The position numbers were made by a program, and so were the translations under genes. Positions 32,682-41,505 of a DNA stretch of 64,000 nucleotides are shown here, piece after piece. A model generated the notes under the pieces. It worked only from the letters and a program-made list of their open reading frames with translations, was not told the origin of the DNA and searched no databases. Each line of letters starts with the position of its first letter. Position 1 is the first letter of the stretch. The stretch is from Actinopolyspora alba (GTDB lineage Bacteria; Actinomycetota; Actinomycetes; Mycobacteriales; Pseudonocardiaceae): assembly GCF_900112765.1 (NCBI RefSeq), contig NZ_FOMZ01000001.1:186001-250000 (forward strand), read 5' to 3'.

Positions 32682-34028
32682 TCAGGTGCGGGTGGAGGTA
32701 ACTCCTCCGATCTCACCGTTGCGGAACGCCTCCACGAACAGCCGGTAGTCGTCGCGCACCACGTCGGCGTAGCTCATCGCGAAGTCGCAGAGCCAGTCCG
32801 CGAACTCCTCCTCCCTGCCTTCGAGCACCTTCGAGATGGCGTCCTCGGTCTGGAACGGAACCAGCGTCTGGTCCGAGTCCGAGTCCGCGACACAGTGGAT
32901 CTTGGCGATGGCACGTCCCAGGTAGTCCACCACCGGCCGGATGTCATCCGGTTCGGTGAGTTCGCCCCAGTCCAGATCGGACACGTAGGGCGAGACCTCG
33001 GAGACCACGTAGCCGGTGCCGTCGATCTCGGTGTAGCCCAGCAGCGCGTCGGCGTGCGCCTGCAGCGCCCGCTGCGACATCGCGGTGCGCTGCCCGTGGT
33101 GCAGGAAGTAGTTCCGGATCCGCTCATCGGGCACCACCGTCGCGGGCGCGGCCGCGTTGCCCTGCTTCACCGACAGGATCAGGTCGTTCTCCAGCGCCTC
33201 GTTCTCGCCCTCGATGAGCACGCTGTAGGCGGGCAGCCCCGCGCTGCCGATGCCGAAACCGCTGCGCCCCACCACGTCCTTGATCTGGTAGGCGATGTCG
33301 CGCATCTTCTTGTCCTGCGGAATCGTGCTCAGGTAGCGCTGGAACGCCTCGATGACGCGCTGGTACTCCTCGTCGCCGAGCCTGCGTACGCCCACCCCGT
33401 TACGGAACTTGCGGTCGTAGCCCTCGGTCTCGGTCTCGCGGTCGAGCAGCCCGCCCCTGCTCCGCAGCCGGGCCTGCTGCAGCACCTCGCGGATCGGCCC
33501 GTCGGTGGTGCCGAGGTTCAGCGAGAAGGCGGCGTCGTCGTCACCGGCCACGAACTGCCGCACCTGGTCGATGTAGGAGCGGGTGGCGCGGCGGATGAAC
33601 TCGCCGATGTCCTCGTCCGGCAGCGCCTTGCTCCACCCGAGCAGCGCGAGGCTGGCGGCGAATCGCTGCAGGTCCCAGGTGAAATGTCCGAGGTACGCCT
33701 CGTCGAAGTCGTTGACGTCGAAGATCAGCACGCCTTCGCCGTCCATGTAGGTGCCGAAGTTCTCGGCGTGCAGGTCGCCCTGGATCCAGACCCTGCTGGT
33801 GCGTTCGTCGGCCCACGGGTCCTTGAGCCGGGCGACGTCGGAGTAGAACAGGCAGGCCGTGCCGCGGTAGAAGGCGAACGGCGAGGCGGCCATCTTGCGG
33901 AACTTGGTGCGGAAGGCGGCGGGCTTGTTCTCCATCAGTTCGGAGAAGGTGTCCACCAGGGTGTTCACGATGTACTCGCGGCGAGCATCCGGATCGTGGG
34001 TCTCCAGCATGCTGGACAGCTCGGACAT
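32682..34028 (-). CDS. DUF2252 family protein
   Basis: 448 residues. DUF2252 proteins have a protein-kinase/aminoglycoside-phosphotransferase-like fold: FAFYRGTACLFYSD, IQGDLHAENFGTY (catalytic-loop-like H-x-D/E-N) and FDVNDFDEAYLGHFTWDLQR (metal-binding DFD-like) are all visible in the first third; GSAGLPAYSVLIEG and the AMSQRALQAHADALLGYT stretch are also family features. Biochemical role is unknown. ATG at 34028 with CGGGAAAGG upstream. Separated from sbcC by a strong terminator. Confidence 0.85.
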   Translation of the reverse strand: MSELSSMLETHDPDARREYIVNTLVDTFSELMENKPAAFRTKFRKMAASPFAFYRGTACLFYSDVARLKDPWADERTSRVWIQGDLHAENFGTYMDGEGVLIFDVNDFDEAYLGHFTWDLQRFAASLALLGWSKALPDEDIGEFIRRATRSYIDQVRQFVAGDDDAAFSLNLGTTDGPIREVLQQARLRSRGGLLDRETETEGYDRKFRNGVGVRRLGDEEYQRVIEAFQRYLSTIPQDKKMRDIAYQIKDVVGRSGFGIGSAGLPAYSVLIEGENEALENDLILSVKQGNAAAPATVVPDERIRNYFLHHGQRTAMSQRALQAHADALLGYTEIDGTGYVVSEVSPYVSDLDWGELTEPDDIRPVVDYLGRAIAKIHCVADSDSDQTLVPFQTEDAISKVLEGREEEFADWLCDFAMSYADVVRDDYRLFVEAFRNGEIGGVTSTRT

Positions 34029-34110
34029 GAACCGACCTTTCCCGGCCCGGTCACGCCGGACCGCGGTATCGACGCTGCTCGGTTGAGTTCACGCACCGGC
34101 ACACCGAACG

Positions 34111-34143
34111 CATCACCGGCCCGCCGTGGTCGGGCCGGTGATG
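34111..34143 (-). terminator. Perfect 13-bp hairpin at the end of sbcC/before DUF2252
   Basis: CATCACCGGCCCG, loop CCGTGGT, CGGGCCGGTGATG, 15 nt past the sbcC stop on the minus strand. Ends the sbcDC transcript; no U-tract. Confidence 0.75.
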
Positions 34144-34157
34144 AACACGGTGTGGGG

Positions 34158-37139
34158 CTACGCCTCGATCGCCAGTGACGAACCGCCGCGCGACTTGCGC
34201 ACCCGCAGGCGTACCGGAATACGCTGCCGCAGTTCGTCGACGTGCGACACCAGACCGACCGTCCTGCCCCCGGCGCGCAGCTCGTCCAGCGCGTCCATCA
34301 CGAGGTCGAGTGTATCCCCGTCCAGGGTGCCGAAGCCCTCGTCGATGAACAACGTGTCGAGCATCGCGCCACCGGATTCGGAGCTGACCACGTCGGCCAG
34401 CCCGAGAGCCAGCGACAGCGAGGCGAGGAACGACTCACCCCCGGACAGCGTCTTGGTGGAGCGGGTGCGTCCCGAGTAGTCGTCGATCACGCGCAGGTCC
34501 AGCCCGCCCCGTTTGCCGTGCGCGCCCTGCTCGTCGGAGTGCACGAACGCGTAACGCCCGTCGCTCATGTGCCGCAGCCTGGCGGTGGCGGCCTCGGCGA
34601 CCTCCTCCAGCCGCGCGGCGAGCACGTAGGAACGCAGCGTCATCAGACGGGCGTTCTGGCCCCGGCCGTTGATCACGTCGGTCAGGGCGTGCAGTTCGGC
34701 GAACTCCTCCTCCAGGGGCGCCAGTTCCTTCCAGGACTGCCGCAGGTCCCCACCGAGCTCGGACAGTTGCACACTGCGGTGCCCGAGGTCACCGAGCACC
34801 CCCGCTGCCTCGTCGGCCGACCTGCCGACCTGTTCGGCCGCGGCCGCGGCGCCTTCGGTGTCGACCTCGGTGTCGGTCGAGACGTCCGGCAGCTCGCGCA
34901 GGGTGGCCCTGGCCGCTGCGTCGCGGCGGTCGACGTCGGCCAGCCAGTCCGCTAGTTCGTCGATGCGTGACTGCTCCCGCCGTGCCTCCAGCGCCGCCTC
35001 GGAGCTGTCGAAACCGTTCTCGACGGCGATCCGCGCCAGCGCCTCGCGCTGCTCGGTCTCGCGGGTCACCGCGCGGTCGTGTTCGCCGCGTGCCCGCACC
35101 GCGCGTTCGAGGCGTTCGGCGAGTTCGAGCAGGTGTCGCCGTCGCGCGGTGACCGTGTCGAACTCGCCACGTGCCTCGCGCAGCCGTTGCTCCCGCTCGT
35201 CGACGGTCTCGGCGAGTGATTCCCGGCCGGAGCGCGCGGCGCTGATCCGTTTGTCGAGTTCGGTGCGCTCGGCTGTCAACCGCTCGGCGCGGTTGTTGAG
35301 CTCGCTCAACCGTTCGGCTCGGCGCTGCCGCTGATCCGCCAGTTCGCGCAGGTCGTCGCGTTCGGCGGTGGCCCGCTCGAACTCCTCGCGCAGTTGCTCT
35401 TCGGTGCGTTCGCCGAGCTGTTCGCGGAGCCGGGCGTGTTCTCGTTCGGCTTCCTCCAGCTCACCCCTCGCGTTGTCTCTGCGCTGCTGGTACTCGGTCT
35501 CGGTCTCGCGGGCCAGCCGTTCGTCGTCGGGGCCGACGGAGGACTCGCGCGGCTCGGCCGGGTGGGGGTGTTCGAACGAGCCGCAGACCGGGCAGGCCGC
35601 CTCGGATTCGAGCCGGGTGGCCAGTTCGGCGGCCATGCCCGCGAGTCTGCGTTCCCGGATGTCCTGCAGCTGATCGCGCGCTTTCTGGTGCTCGTCGACG
35701 GCGTGCTGTGCCCGTTCGCGTGCGGTGTCGCGTCGCGCCTCGGTTTCGGGGAGTCGCCGGGCGGCCTCCAGCGACGCGTTCAGTTCCTCGCACCTGGCGG
35801 TGACCGTCTCCAACCGTTCGGGGGCCTGTTCGGCTTCGTGGGCAGCCGCGCGGGCCTGTTCGAGTGCCTCCGGCAGTTGGTGCTGCTGTTGCGCGAGTTC
35901 CTCGTCGGTGGCGAGGTCGGCGGCGATGCTCTCGTCGAGTTCGGTGATCCGCGCTCGGTCGTGGCGCTGCTGCTCGGCCTCCTGCTCCCGATCGGCCAGC
36001 ACGGCCGCTTCCTGGTGGTAGCGGAGCGACCGAGCGTGCAACTCGTCGGTGTCGGCGGATCCGTTCCCGGCGGGCGCCGCGCCGTCGGTTTCGTGATCGG
36101 GGCAATCGGCCAGGGCCCGGTGCAGCTCCCGCTCGGCATCGCGCAGTCGGGCGGTGCTGTTGTCCAGTTCCCGGGCCGCGTTGCCCACGGGAGCGGCGCG
36201 GCGGGCCGCGTCGAGCTCGACACCGGCGGCCCGGTAGGTCTCCGCCAGGGCGGCGAGTTCGTTGAGTTCCGCGCGGGCTTCGCGGACGCGTCGCACCTTC
36301 TCCGCGAGTTCGCGCTGCTGAGCCAACCTCTCCTCGGCCTGCTTGCGCTGTTGCCGGAGCCGTTCGTCCTCGGCGCGGGCGTGCTCGTACTGCCGGGCGA
36401 AGCTTCGTTCGATCTCGTCCAGCCATTCGGCACGGTCCTGGTCCTCGCCGGGTTCGTCACCCGCGACCTGGGCGAACCGGGCCAGCAGTCTCTCGCTGCG
36501 CTCCCGGGCGGTGTGCAGCTCGGCCCGGCGCTGTCTGCGCCGCTCGGCGAACCAGTCCTCGATGCGGGAGAACTGCCGGGTGTCGAAGAGTTCCTCCAGC
36601 AGATCGGCCCGCTCCTCGGCGTCGGCGCGCAGGAACCGCGCGAAGTCGCCCTGCGGCAGCAGCACAACCTGGCAGAACTGCTTCGCGTTCATCCCGAGCA
36701 GTCGGTTCACTGCCGCCCCGACGTCGTCGACGCGGGTGATTCCCTCGGGTGCTTCGCCTTCGGGAGGTTCGTCGAGCCAGGTCAGCGTGGCCTTCGCGTT
36801 CTCCTTGGTGGTGCCCTCGCCCCTTTTCTTGGGACGTTGGTACTCGGGGTTGCGCTCCACGCGCATCCGGCAGCCCTGCACGCTCAGTTCCAGCGAAACC
36901 TGGGTCGGCGTCTCCGGCGGTGCCGTGTCGCAGCGCAGCGCCTTCACCTGAACCTGGTCACGGGCTCCCGGAACCTGGCCGTACAGCGCGAAGGTGACGG
37001 CGTCGAGCACGGTGGTCTTGCCCGCCCCGGTGTCGCCGTGCAGCAGGAAGAGCCCGTCGGCACCGAGCTCGTCGAAGTCGATCCGCTGCCGGTCCCGGAA
37101 CGGGCCGAAGGCGGACAGTTCCAGGTGATGCAGTCTCAC
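34158..37139 (-). CDS. sbcC: SbcC, ATPase subunit of the SbcCD (Mre11-Rad50-type) nuclease
   Basis: 993 residues. Walker A GDTGAGKTT at 35-43, the Q-loop LLPQGDFARFLRADAEER (~180), two long coiled coils rich in Glu/Arg (~230-480 and ~560-800), a central zinc hook CPVCGSFEHPHP, and the C-terminal ABC signature LSGGESFLASLSLALGLADVV then Walker B (MLDTLFIDEGFGTLD). Opens and trims hairpins and blocked DNA ends with SbcD. GTG start at 37139 overlaps the sbcD stop (GTGA). Confidence 0.95.
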   Translation of the reverse strand: MRLHHLELSAFGPFRDRQRIDFDELGADGLFLLHGDTGAGKTTVLDAVTFALYGQVPGARDQVQVKALRCDTAPPETPTQVSLELSVQGCRMRVERNPEYQRPKKRGEGTTKENAKATLTWLDEPPEGEAPEGITRVDDVGAAVNRLLGMNAKQFCQVVLLPQGDFARFLRADAEERADLLEELFDTRQFSRIEDWFAERRRQRRAELHTARERSERLLARFAQVAGDEPGEDQDRAEWLDEIERSFARQYEHARAEDERLRQQRKQAEERLAQQRELAEKVRRVREARAELNELAALAETYRAAGVELDAARRAAPVGNAARELDNSTARLRDAERELHRALADCPDHETDGAAPAGNGSADTDELHARSLRYHQEAAVLADREQEAEQQRHDRARITELDESIAADLATDEELAQQQHQLPEALEQARAAAHEAEQAPERLETVTARCEELNASLEAARRLPETEARRDTARERAQHAVDEHQKARDQLQDIRERRLAGMAAELATRLESEAACPVCGSFEHPHPAEPRESSVGPDDERLARETETEYQQRRDNARGELEEAEREHARLREQLGERTEEQLREEFERATAERDDLRELADQRQRRAERLSELNNRAERLTAERTELDKRISAARSGRESLAETVDEREQRLREARGEFDTVTARRRHLLELAERLERAVRARGEHDRAVTRETEQREALARIAVENGFDSSEAALEARREQSRIDELADWLADVDRRDAAARATLRELPDVSTDTEVDTEGAAAAAEQVGRSADEAAGVLGDLGHRSVQLSELGGDLRQSWKELAPLEEEFAELHALTDVINGRGQNARLMTLRSYVLAARLEEVAEAATARLRHMSDGRYAFVHSDEQGAHGKRGGLDLRVIDDYSGRTRSTKTLSGGESFLASLSLALGLADVVSSESGGAMLDTLFIDEGFGTLDGDTLDLVMDALDELRAGGRTVGLVSHVDELRQRIPVRLRVRKSRGGSSLAIEA

Positions 37140-38314
37140 CGCCGCACCTCCGCGGTGTTCACTTCGGACAGCGCACGGTCCAACAACGCGCTCTCCGAAT
37201 CGGACGGTTCCTCTCCCCGGCAGTTGGCGACGAAGTCCCGCAGCAGCCGCGGCTCGTCGCGACCGCGCACCGCCTCCGAGTAACGCAGCGAGGCGCGGGC
37301 CCTGCCGCCCTCGGGTTCCCACTCCATGTGCACGGCGTGGGGGAATCGCTGCTGCAGCCTGCGCATCCCGTCCACCGGGCGGGCCTCGTCGGTGACCGTG
37401 GCAGAAACGTAGCAGTCCGTGGCGGATTCGTACTCGGGGTCGTGCAGCAGCTGTTCGAGGGTTCCCGACACGGTGGCCAGTTCGCGGGGCACGGGCAGTT
37501 CGATCCGGCGTGTTTCGGACAGCCCCTCGGAGTCCAGCTCGACCAGCCACACCGATTTGCGCTGCCGCGCCTCGGAGAACGAGTAGGCCATCGGGCTGCC
37601 CGAGTACCGCACCCGCTCGGTGATCCGCTGGCAACCGTGCAGATGCCCCAGCGCCACGTAGTCGACCCCGGCGAACACGTCGGCGGGCACCTGGTCCACC
37701 CCGCCGACGGCGATGTTGCGTTCGGAGTCGCTGCTGCCGCCACCGGTGACGAAGGCGTGTGCCAGCACCACGGACCTGGTGCCGGGATCGCGGCTGTCCA
37801 GTTCGCCCCGAACCCGGTTCATCGCCTCACCCAGCACAGCGGGGTGACCGCGCTCGACGTCCTCGGCCGCGCCGGGTGCCGTGCTGGTGCGCAGCACCTG
37901 CCGAGCCGGGTCGGGTTCGAGGTAGGGGATGCCGTAGAAGGCCACCGGTCCGTGCTCGTCGGAGAGCACGGTGGGCTCGTGCAGGGTGGCGACGCGGGTG
38001 TGCAGGTGCAGCCCGCCGGCGGCCGCGAATCCGGCGAACGCCCCTACCCGCTGCGGGGAGTCGTGGTTGCCCGACGTGACGACCAGCCGCGCGCCGGTCC
38101 GGCGGAGCTGTTCGAGCACGTCGACGCAGGTCTGCACCGCCTCGCCGGAAGGCACAGAGCGGTCGTAGAGGTCCCCGGAGATCACCACCACGTCCACGTT
38201 CTCGGCACGGACGATCTCGGCCAGCTCGGAGAGTACCCGCCGCTGGTCGTCGAGCAGGTCGTGGCCGTGGAACGTACGACCGATGTGCCAGTCCGAGGTG
38301 TGCAGCAGGCGCAT
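37136..38314 (-). CDS. sbcD: SbcD, exonuclease subunit of SbcCD
   Basis: 392 residues. Metallophosphoesterase motifs: DWHIG (8-12), GDLYDR (~47-52), GNHD (~82-85), and GHLHGCQ near 220, giving the Mn-binding site of Mre11-type nucleases. C-terminal capping domain completes the normal length. First gene of the sbcDC pair, divergent from rmuC across 174 bp. Confidence 0.95.
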   Translation of the reverse strand: MRLLHTSDWHIGRTFHGHDLLDDQRRVLSELAEIVRAENVDVVVISGDLYDRSVPSGEAVQTCVDVLEQLRRTGARLVVTSGNHDSPQRVGAFAGFAAAGGLHLHTRVATLHEPTVLSDEHGPVAFYGIPYLEPDPARQVLRTSTAPGAAEDVERGHPAVLGEAMNRVRGELDSRDPGTRSVVLAHAFVTGGGSSDSERNIAVGGVDQVPADVFAGVDYVALGHLHGCQRITERVRYSGSPMAYSFSEARQRKSVWLVELDSEGLSETRRIELPVPRELATVSGTLEQLLHDPEYESATDCYVSATVTDEARPVDGMRRLQQRFPHAVHMEWEPEGGRARASLRYSEAVRGRDEPRLLRDFVANCRGEEPSDSESALLDRALSEVNTAEVRR

Positions 38315-38488
38315 GGCCGCACGCTATCGACACACCGCGGCGGTTCGATCACCCCGTCGGCAGTTGGTGTGGCACGGGAGACAACGGTGTGCCGCGAGTG
38401 AGGGCGGCGTGTCGCGGACGGGGACGGGACGCGGCTCCCACTCGTCGGCGATGATCCGTTCGACGACCGACGGACGAGAGGAGTGCTC

Positions 38489-39547
38489 GTGGGGTCAGCG
38501 ATGCTCGGGGGTCTGCTGGTGGTGATGGTGCTGCTGTTCGCGGCCGCGCTGCTGGTGATCTGGCGGTTGTACGGCGATTCCGTCCGCAGGGCCGAGGATT
38601 CCGCGCGGCGGGCGGAGGAGGCGCTGCGGATGCTGGAAGCGGAGCGGGAGCGCGCCTCGCGGAACGAGGCGGCGCTGCGGCGCTACGAGGTGACCTTCGC
38701 CTCCAGCACCGGACGCGGCGAGTTGGGCGAACAGGCCCTGGTACGAACCACGCGGGCACTGGGACTGCGGGAAGGGGTTCACTTCACCCAGCAGACCGAC
38801 CTCGCGGGCGGTGGTGCCGCCCGGCCGGACCTGGTGCTCAACGTGAGCGGGGACCGGCGCGTACCGGTGGATGCCAAGGCCAGTTTCGCCGCGTGGGCCG
38901 AGGCGATGGAAACGGACGATCCGGCGGAGCGCGACGAGGCACTGCGGGTGCACGCCCGCAACATCCGCGCCCGCGCCAAGGAGCTCGCGGGTAAGGACTA
39001 CCAGCGTTGGGCCGACGCCATCTACGGCGCGATCATGTTCGTTCCCTCCGACGCGGCGGTGGTCTCGGCGCTGGACAGCGACCCGACACTGCTGGGGTGG
39101 CTGCTGGAGAAGCGGGTGTTCCTGTGTGGACCCACCGGGTTCGGGGTGCTGGCCTCGGCCGCGCTGTTCGCGGCGACCGAACGCACCATCGCCGCCGACA
39201 TCGAGCGGATCCGCGCCCAGGCGGTGGAGGCGCAGCGGGCCGCGGCCTCGGCGGTGGAGGCGGTCAACCTGTCCGGCACCCACCTGCAGCGGTTCGTCTC
39301 GGCACGCCGCAGGGAGCTCGACGCGCTGGAGCACTTCCGGGGGGCGGTGCTGCCGCTGGCCGAGCTGAACGACGCCACCGGGGTGGCCGAGGTGCGTCGG
39401 ACCTCGGAAGGACTGGCCGGTTCCGATGGACCGGCGGGTTCGGAGGAGTTGGCCGGTTCGGAAGGGTCGTCCGGTTCCGAGGACGAGGCGGGTCGCACCG
39501 ACAGGGTGGCTTCCCGGAACGGGACGGGCGACGGCGCGGCGGAATGA
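38489..39547 (+). CDS. rmuC: DNA recombination protein RmuC homologue
   Basis: 352 residues. One N-terminal membrane helix (~7-30), a coiled coil (~32-65), then the RmuC nuclease-like core: GELGEQALVRTTRALGLREG, RPDLVLNVSGDRRVPVDAKAS and GAIMFVPSDAAV. The C-terminal ~55 residues are a Gly/Ser/Glu low-complexity tail with repeats of the form xLAGSxG/GSEE. RmuC limits inversion and acts with recombination nucleases; the sbcCD neighbour fits. The GTG at 38489 is chosen because GAGGAG is 5 nt upstream. Confidence 0.9.
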   Translation: MGSAMLGGLLVVMVLLFAAALLVIWRLYGDSVRRAEDSARRAEEALRMLEAERERASRNEAALRRYEVTFASSTGRGELGEQALVRTTRALGLREGVHFTQQTDLAGGGAARPDLVLNVSGDRRVPVDAKASFAAWAEAMETDDPAERDEALRVHARNIRARAKELAGKDYQRWADAIYGAIMFVPSDAAVVSALDSDPTLLGWLLEKRVFLCGPTGFGVLASAALFAATERTIAADIERIRAQAVEAQRAAASAVEAVNLSGTHLQRFVSARRRELDALEHFRGAVLPLAELNDATGVAEVRRTSEGLAGSDGPAGSEELAGSEGSSGSEDEAGRTDRVASRNGTGDGAAE

Positions 39548-39642
39548 CCGGACGCGACGGCTGCCCGACGCTTCGGTCCTGTCGGAACACCGCACGGTAG
39601 TACCGCCTTGCCGCTCGCGGTATGCCCGAGGCGGGAGCAGGC

Positions 39643-41139
39643 TCAACCGGCGGTGGCGATCCGCTGCTGTTCGGCGAGGAAGTGCGCCGTCTCGGCGGTG
39701 CTCTCGTAGAGCGTGCGGTAGTGGCGGTAGAAGGCGTCGTAGCGTTCGGTGTTGGCCGGGTCCGGCTCGACCCGGTCGACCACCGGATTCCACTCGTCCG
39801 GGGCAACCGCCGTGCCGGTGGCCAACCCGGCCAGCAGCGCGTCGCCGTAGCAGGCACCCACCGTTTCCGTCGGGATCAGCTGGGTGCAGCCGGTCACGTC
39901 GGAGACGATGCGGGTCCACAATCCGCCCGTGGTGCCACCGCCCACCGCCACGAGTCGTTCGGTCGCGGTGTCCGAACCGCGCATCTCGGCGAGGTTGTGC
40001 CGCACTCCGTAGGCGATTCCCTCCAGGGCACCGCGGTAGAGCTCGGCCCGGCCGTGCTCGGTGGTCAGGCCGAACAGCATGCCCCGCGCGTCCGGGTCGA
40101 ACACGGGGGTGCGCTCACCGGCGAAGTAGGGCAACAGCAGCAGCCCGCGGCTTCCGGCGGGAACCTCGGAAGCGGCGGCGACCAGCTCGGAGAACTCCCC
40201 GTCGAACAGGCCGCGCAGCCAGTCGGTCACCGCGCCGGAAGTGGCCATCCCGGCGGCCTGGGTGTAGGTGTCCGGGTGAACACCGCGAGTGCCCCACAGC
40301 ACCGGATGGGGCCGGAGCCGTTCCACGACCCGCACGAAGAACATGGTGGTGCCGTACATCAGCATCACGTCGCCGGGATCGCGCACACCGGCGCTGCACG
40401 CCTCCGCCCAGGCGTCCACGGTGCCCACCGTGACCGGCAGCCCCTCCGGTAGTCCGGTCTCGGCGGCGGCGCGGGCGTGGACCCTGCCCGCCGTTTCGGT
40501 GGGCCAGGCCAGTTCGGGCAGTTCGAGGCCGGGTGCCACCGCGCCGGACCACTCGGGGGCCCAGCGTTTCCGGTGAAGATCGTAGATCGGATCGCACTGG
40601 CTGGCCGAGTGGTGGTCGAGCACGTAGCGACCGGTGAGGCGGTGCACCAGGTAGGAGCCGCACATCAGCAGTTTCGCGGTGCGGCGGTAGGTCTCGGGTT
40701 CGTTGTTGACCAGCCAGCGGATCTTGGGGCCGACCGCCTGGCTGCTCAGTGCCGAACCGCTGTGCCGCAGTATCTCCTCGGGGCCGAGTTCGGCGTTCAG
40801 TTCCACGATCTCGGCGGTGGCCCTGGTGTCCACGCCGTACAGGATCGCGGGCCGCAGCGGGTTGCCCGCCTCGTCGGCGGGCAGCAGTGTCGGCCCGATA
40901 CCGCTGACCCCGAGCCCGGCGATCCCGCGCCGCTCGGCGGCGGGCAACAGCTCGGCCACCAGCTCCCGGAAGTCGTGCCACCAGATCGCCTCGGCGTCGT
41001 GCTCGACCCGCCCCGGTGACGGGCGGCTCGTGGCGTGTGCGCGCTCGGCCCTGGCCAGGATCTTACCGCTGGTGGTGGTCAGGACGCCCTTGGAGCTGGA
41101 CGTGCCGATGTCGATTCCCAGCAGTACTTCTTCGGACAT
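39643..41139 (-). CDS. FGGY-family carbohydrate kinase (candidate D-ribulokinase)
   Basis: 498 residues. Both FGGY halves are present: LLGIDIGTSSSKGVL (5-19, phosphate loop), GIGPTLLPADEAGNPLRPAI, YGVDTRA, the catalytic-Asp region VTVGTVDAWAEACSAGV (~235-251) and the C-terminal VAVGGGTTGGLWTRIVSDV with GDALLAGLATG. Sequence alone gives xylulokinase/ribulokinase-like class. Its place as last gene of an operon with a FucI/AraA-type isomerase suggests that it phosphorylates the ketopentose made by that enzyme. ATG at 41139; upstream frame extension lacks support. Cytoplasmic. Confidence 0.85.
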   Translation of the reverse strand: MSEEVLLGIDIGTSSSKGVLTTTSGKILARAERAHATSRPSPGRVEHDAEAIWWHDFRELVAELLPAAERRGIAGLGVSGIGPTLLPADEAGNPLRPAILYGVDTRATAEIVELNAELGPEEILRHSGSALSSQAVGPKIRWLVNNEPETYRRTAKLLMCGSYLVHRLTGRYVLDHHSASQCDPIYDLHRKRWAPEWSGAVAPGLELPELAWPTETAGRVHARAAAETGLPEGLPVTVGTVDAWAEACSAGVRDPGDVMLMYGTTMFFVRVVERLRPHPVLWGTRGVHPDTYTQAAGMATSGAVTDWLRGLFDGEFSELVAAASEVPAGSRGLLLLPYFAGERTPVFDPDARGMLFGLTTEHGRAELYRGALEGIAYGVRHNLAEMRGSDTATERLVAVGGGTTGGLWTRIVSDVTGCTQLIPTETVGACYGDALLAGLATGTAVAPDEWNPVVDRVEPDPANTERYDAFYRHYRTLYESTAETAHFLAEQQRIATAG

Positions 41140-41210
41140 CGCTCCCACTTCCCGCAGCCGTCGCGAAACCACGGCGAACCCTCGGCCGTTCGGGTTTCCC
41201 GTCGATGTTC

Positions 41211-41475
41211 GGCGTCAATCTCCCACGAAACCGCCGCGCCGGTGAGGGTGATGCGGCACCGCGCGGCGTCAATTTCCCACGAAATCACCGCGTCGCTGTG
41301 ACGCGGAGCCGAACCCCCACCACTCCCGCAAGCCGAGCTCCTACCACCTGGGCAGCCCGCACCACCGCGGGTTCTCCCGTGCGGCTCTCGCGAGGACGCC
41401 GGAGACGTTGTGTAGGTCGCTACCCGATGTCGGGCCTCCCCGCAGCGAGAGCCGTGCCAGAGGTTCCGCCGAGTG
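41211..41475 (+). repeat. Structured intergenic repeat, copy B
   Basis: Two palindrome units (variant ATCTCCCACGAAAC 41218-41231; ATTTCCCACGAAAT 41272-41285), the GACGCGGAGCCGAACCCC block, then the core GGGTTCTCCCGTGCGGCTCT (from 41370), GTAGGTCGCTACCCGATGTC and GCGAGAGCCGTGCCAGAGG with TTCCGCC. The outer arms CGGCTCTCGC and GCGAGAGCCG are exact complements. It lies inside the sugar operon, between the isomerase stop and the kinase start. Confidence 0.75.
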
Positions 41476-41505
41476 ATCACCTCGGCAAACCGGGCGGCAA
41501 ACTCC

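Noticed and set aside
39400-39500. GGTTCGGA-type short tandem repeat at the end of rmuC
   Set aside because: It keeps frame and encodes a Gly/Ser/Glu tail; ordinary coding low complexity, not a mobile repeat.
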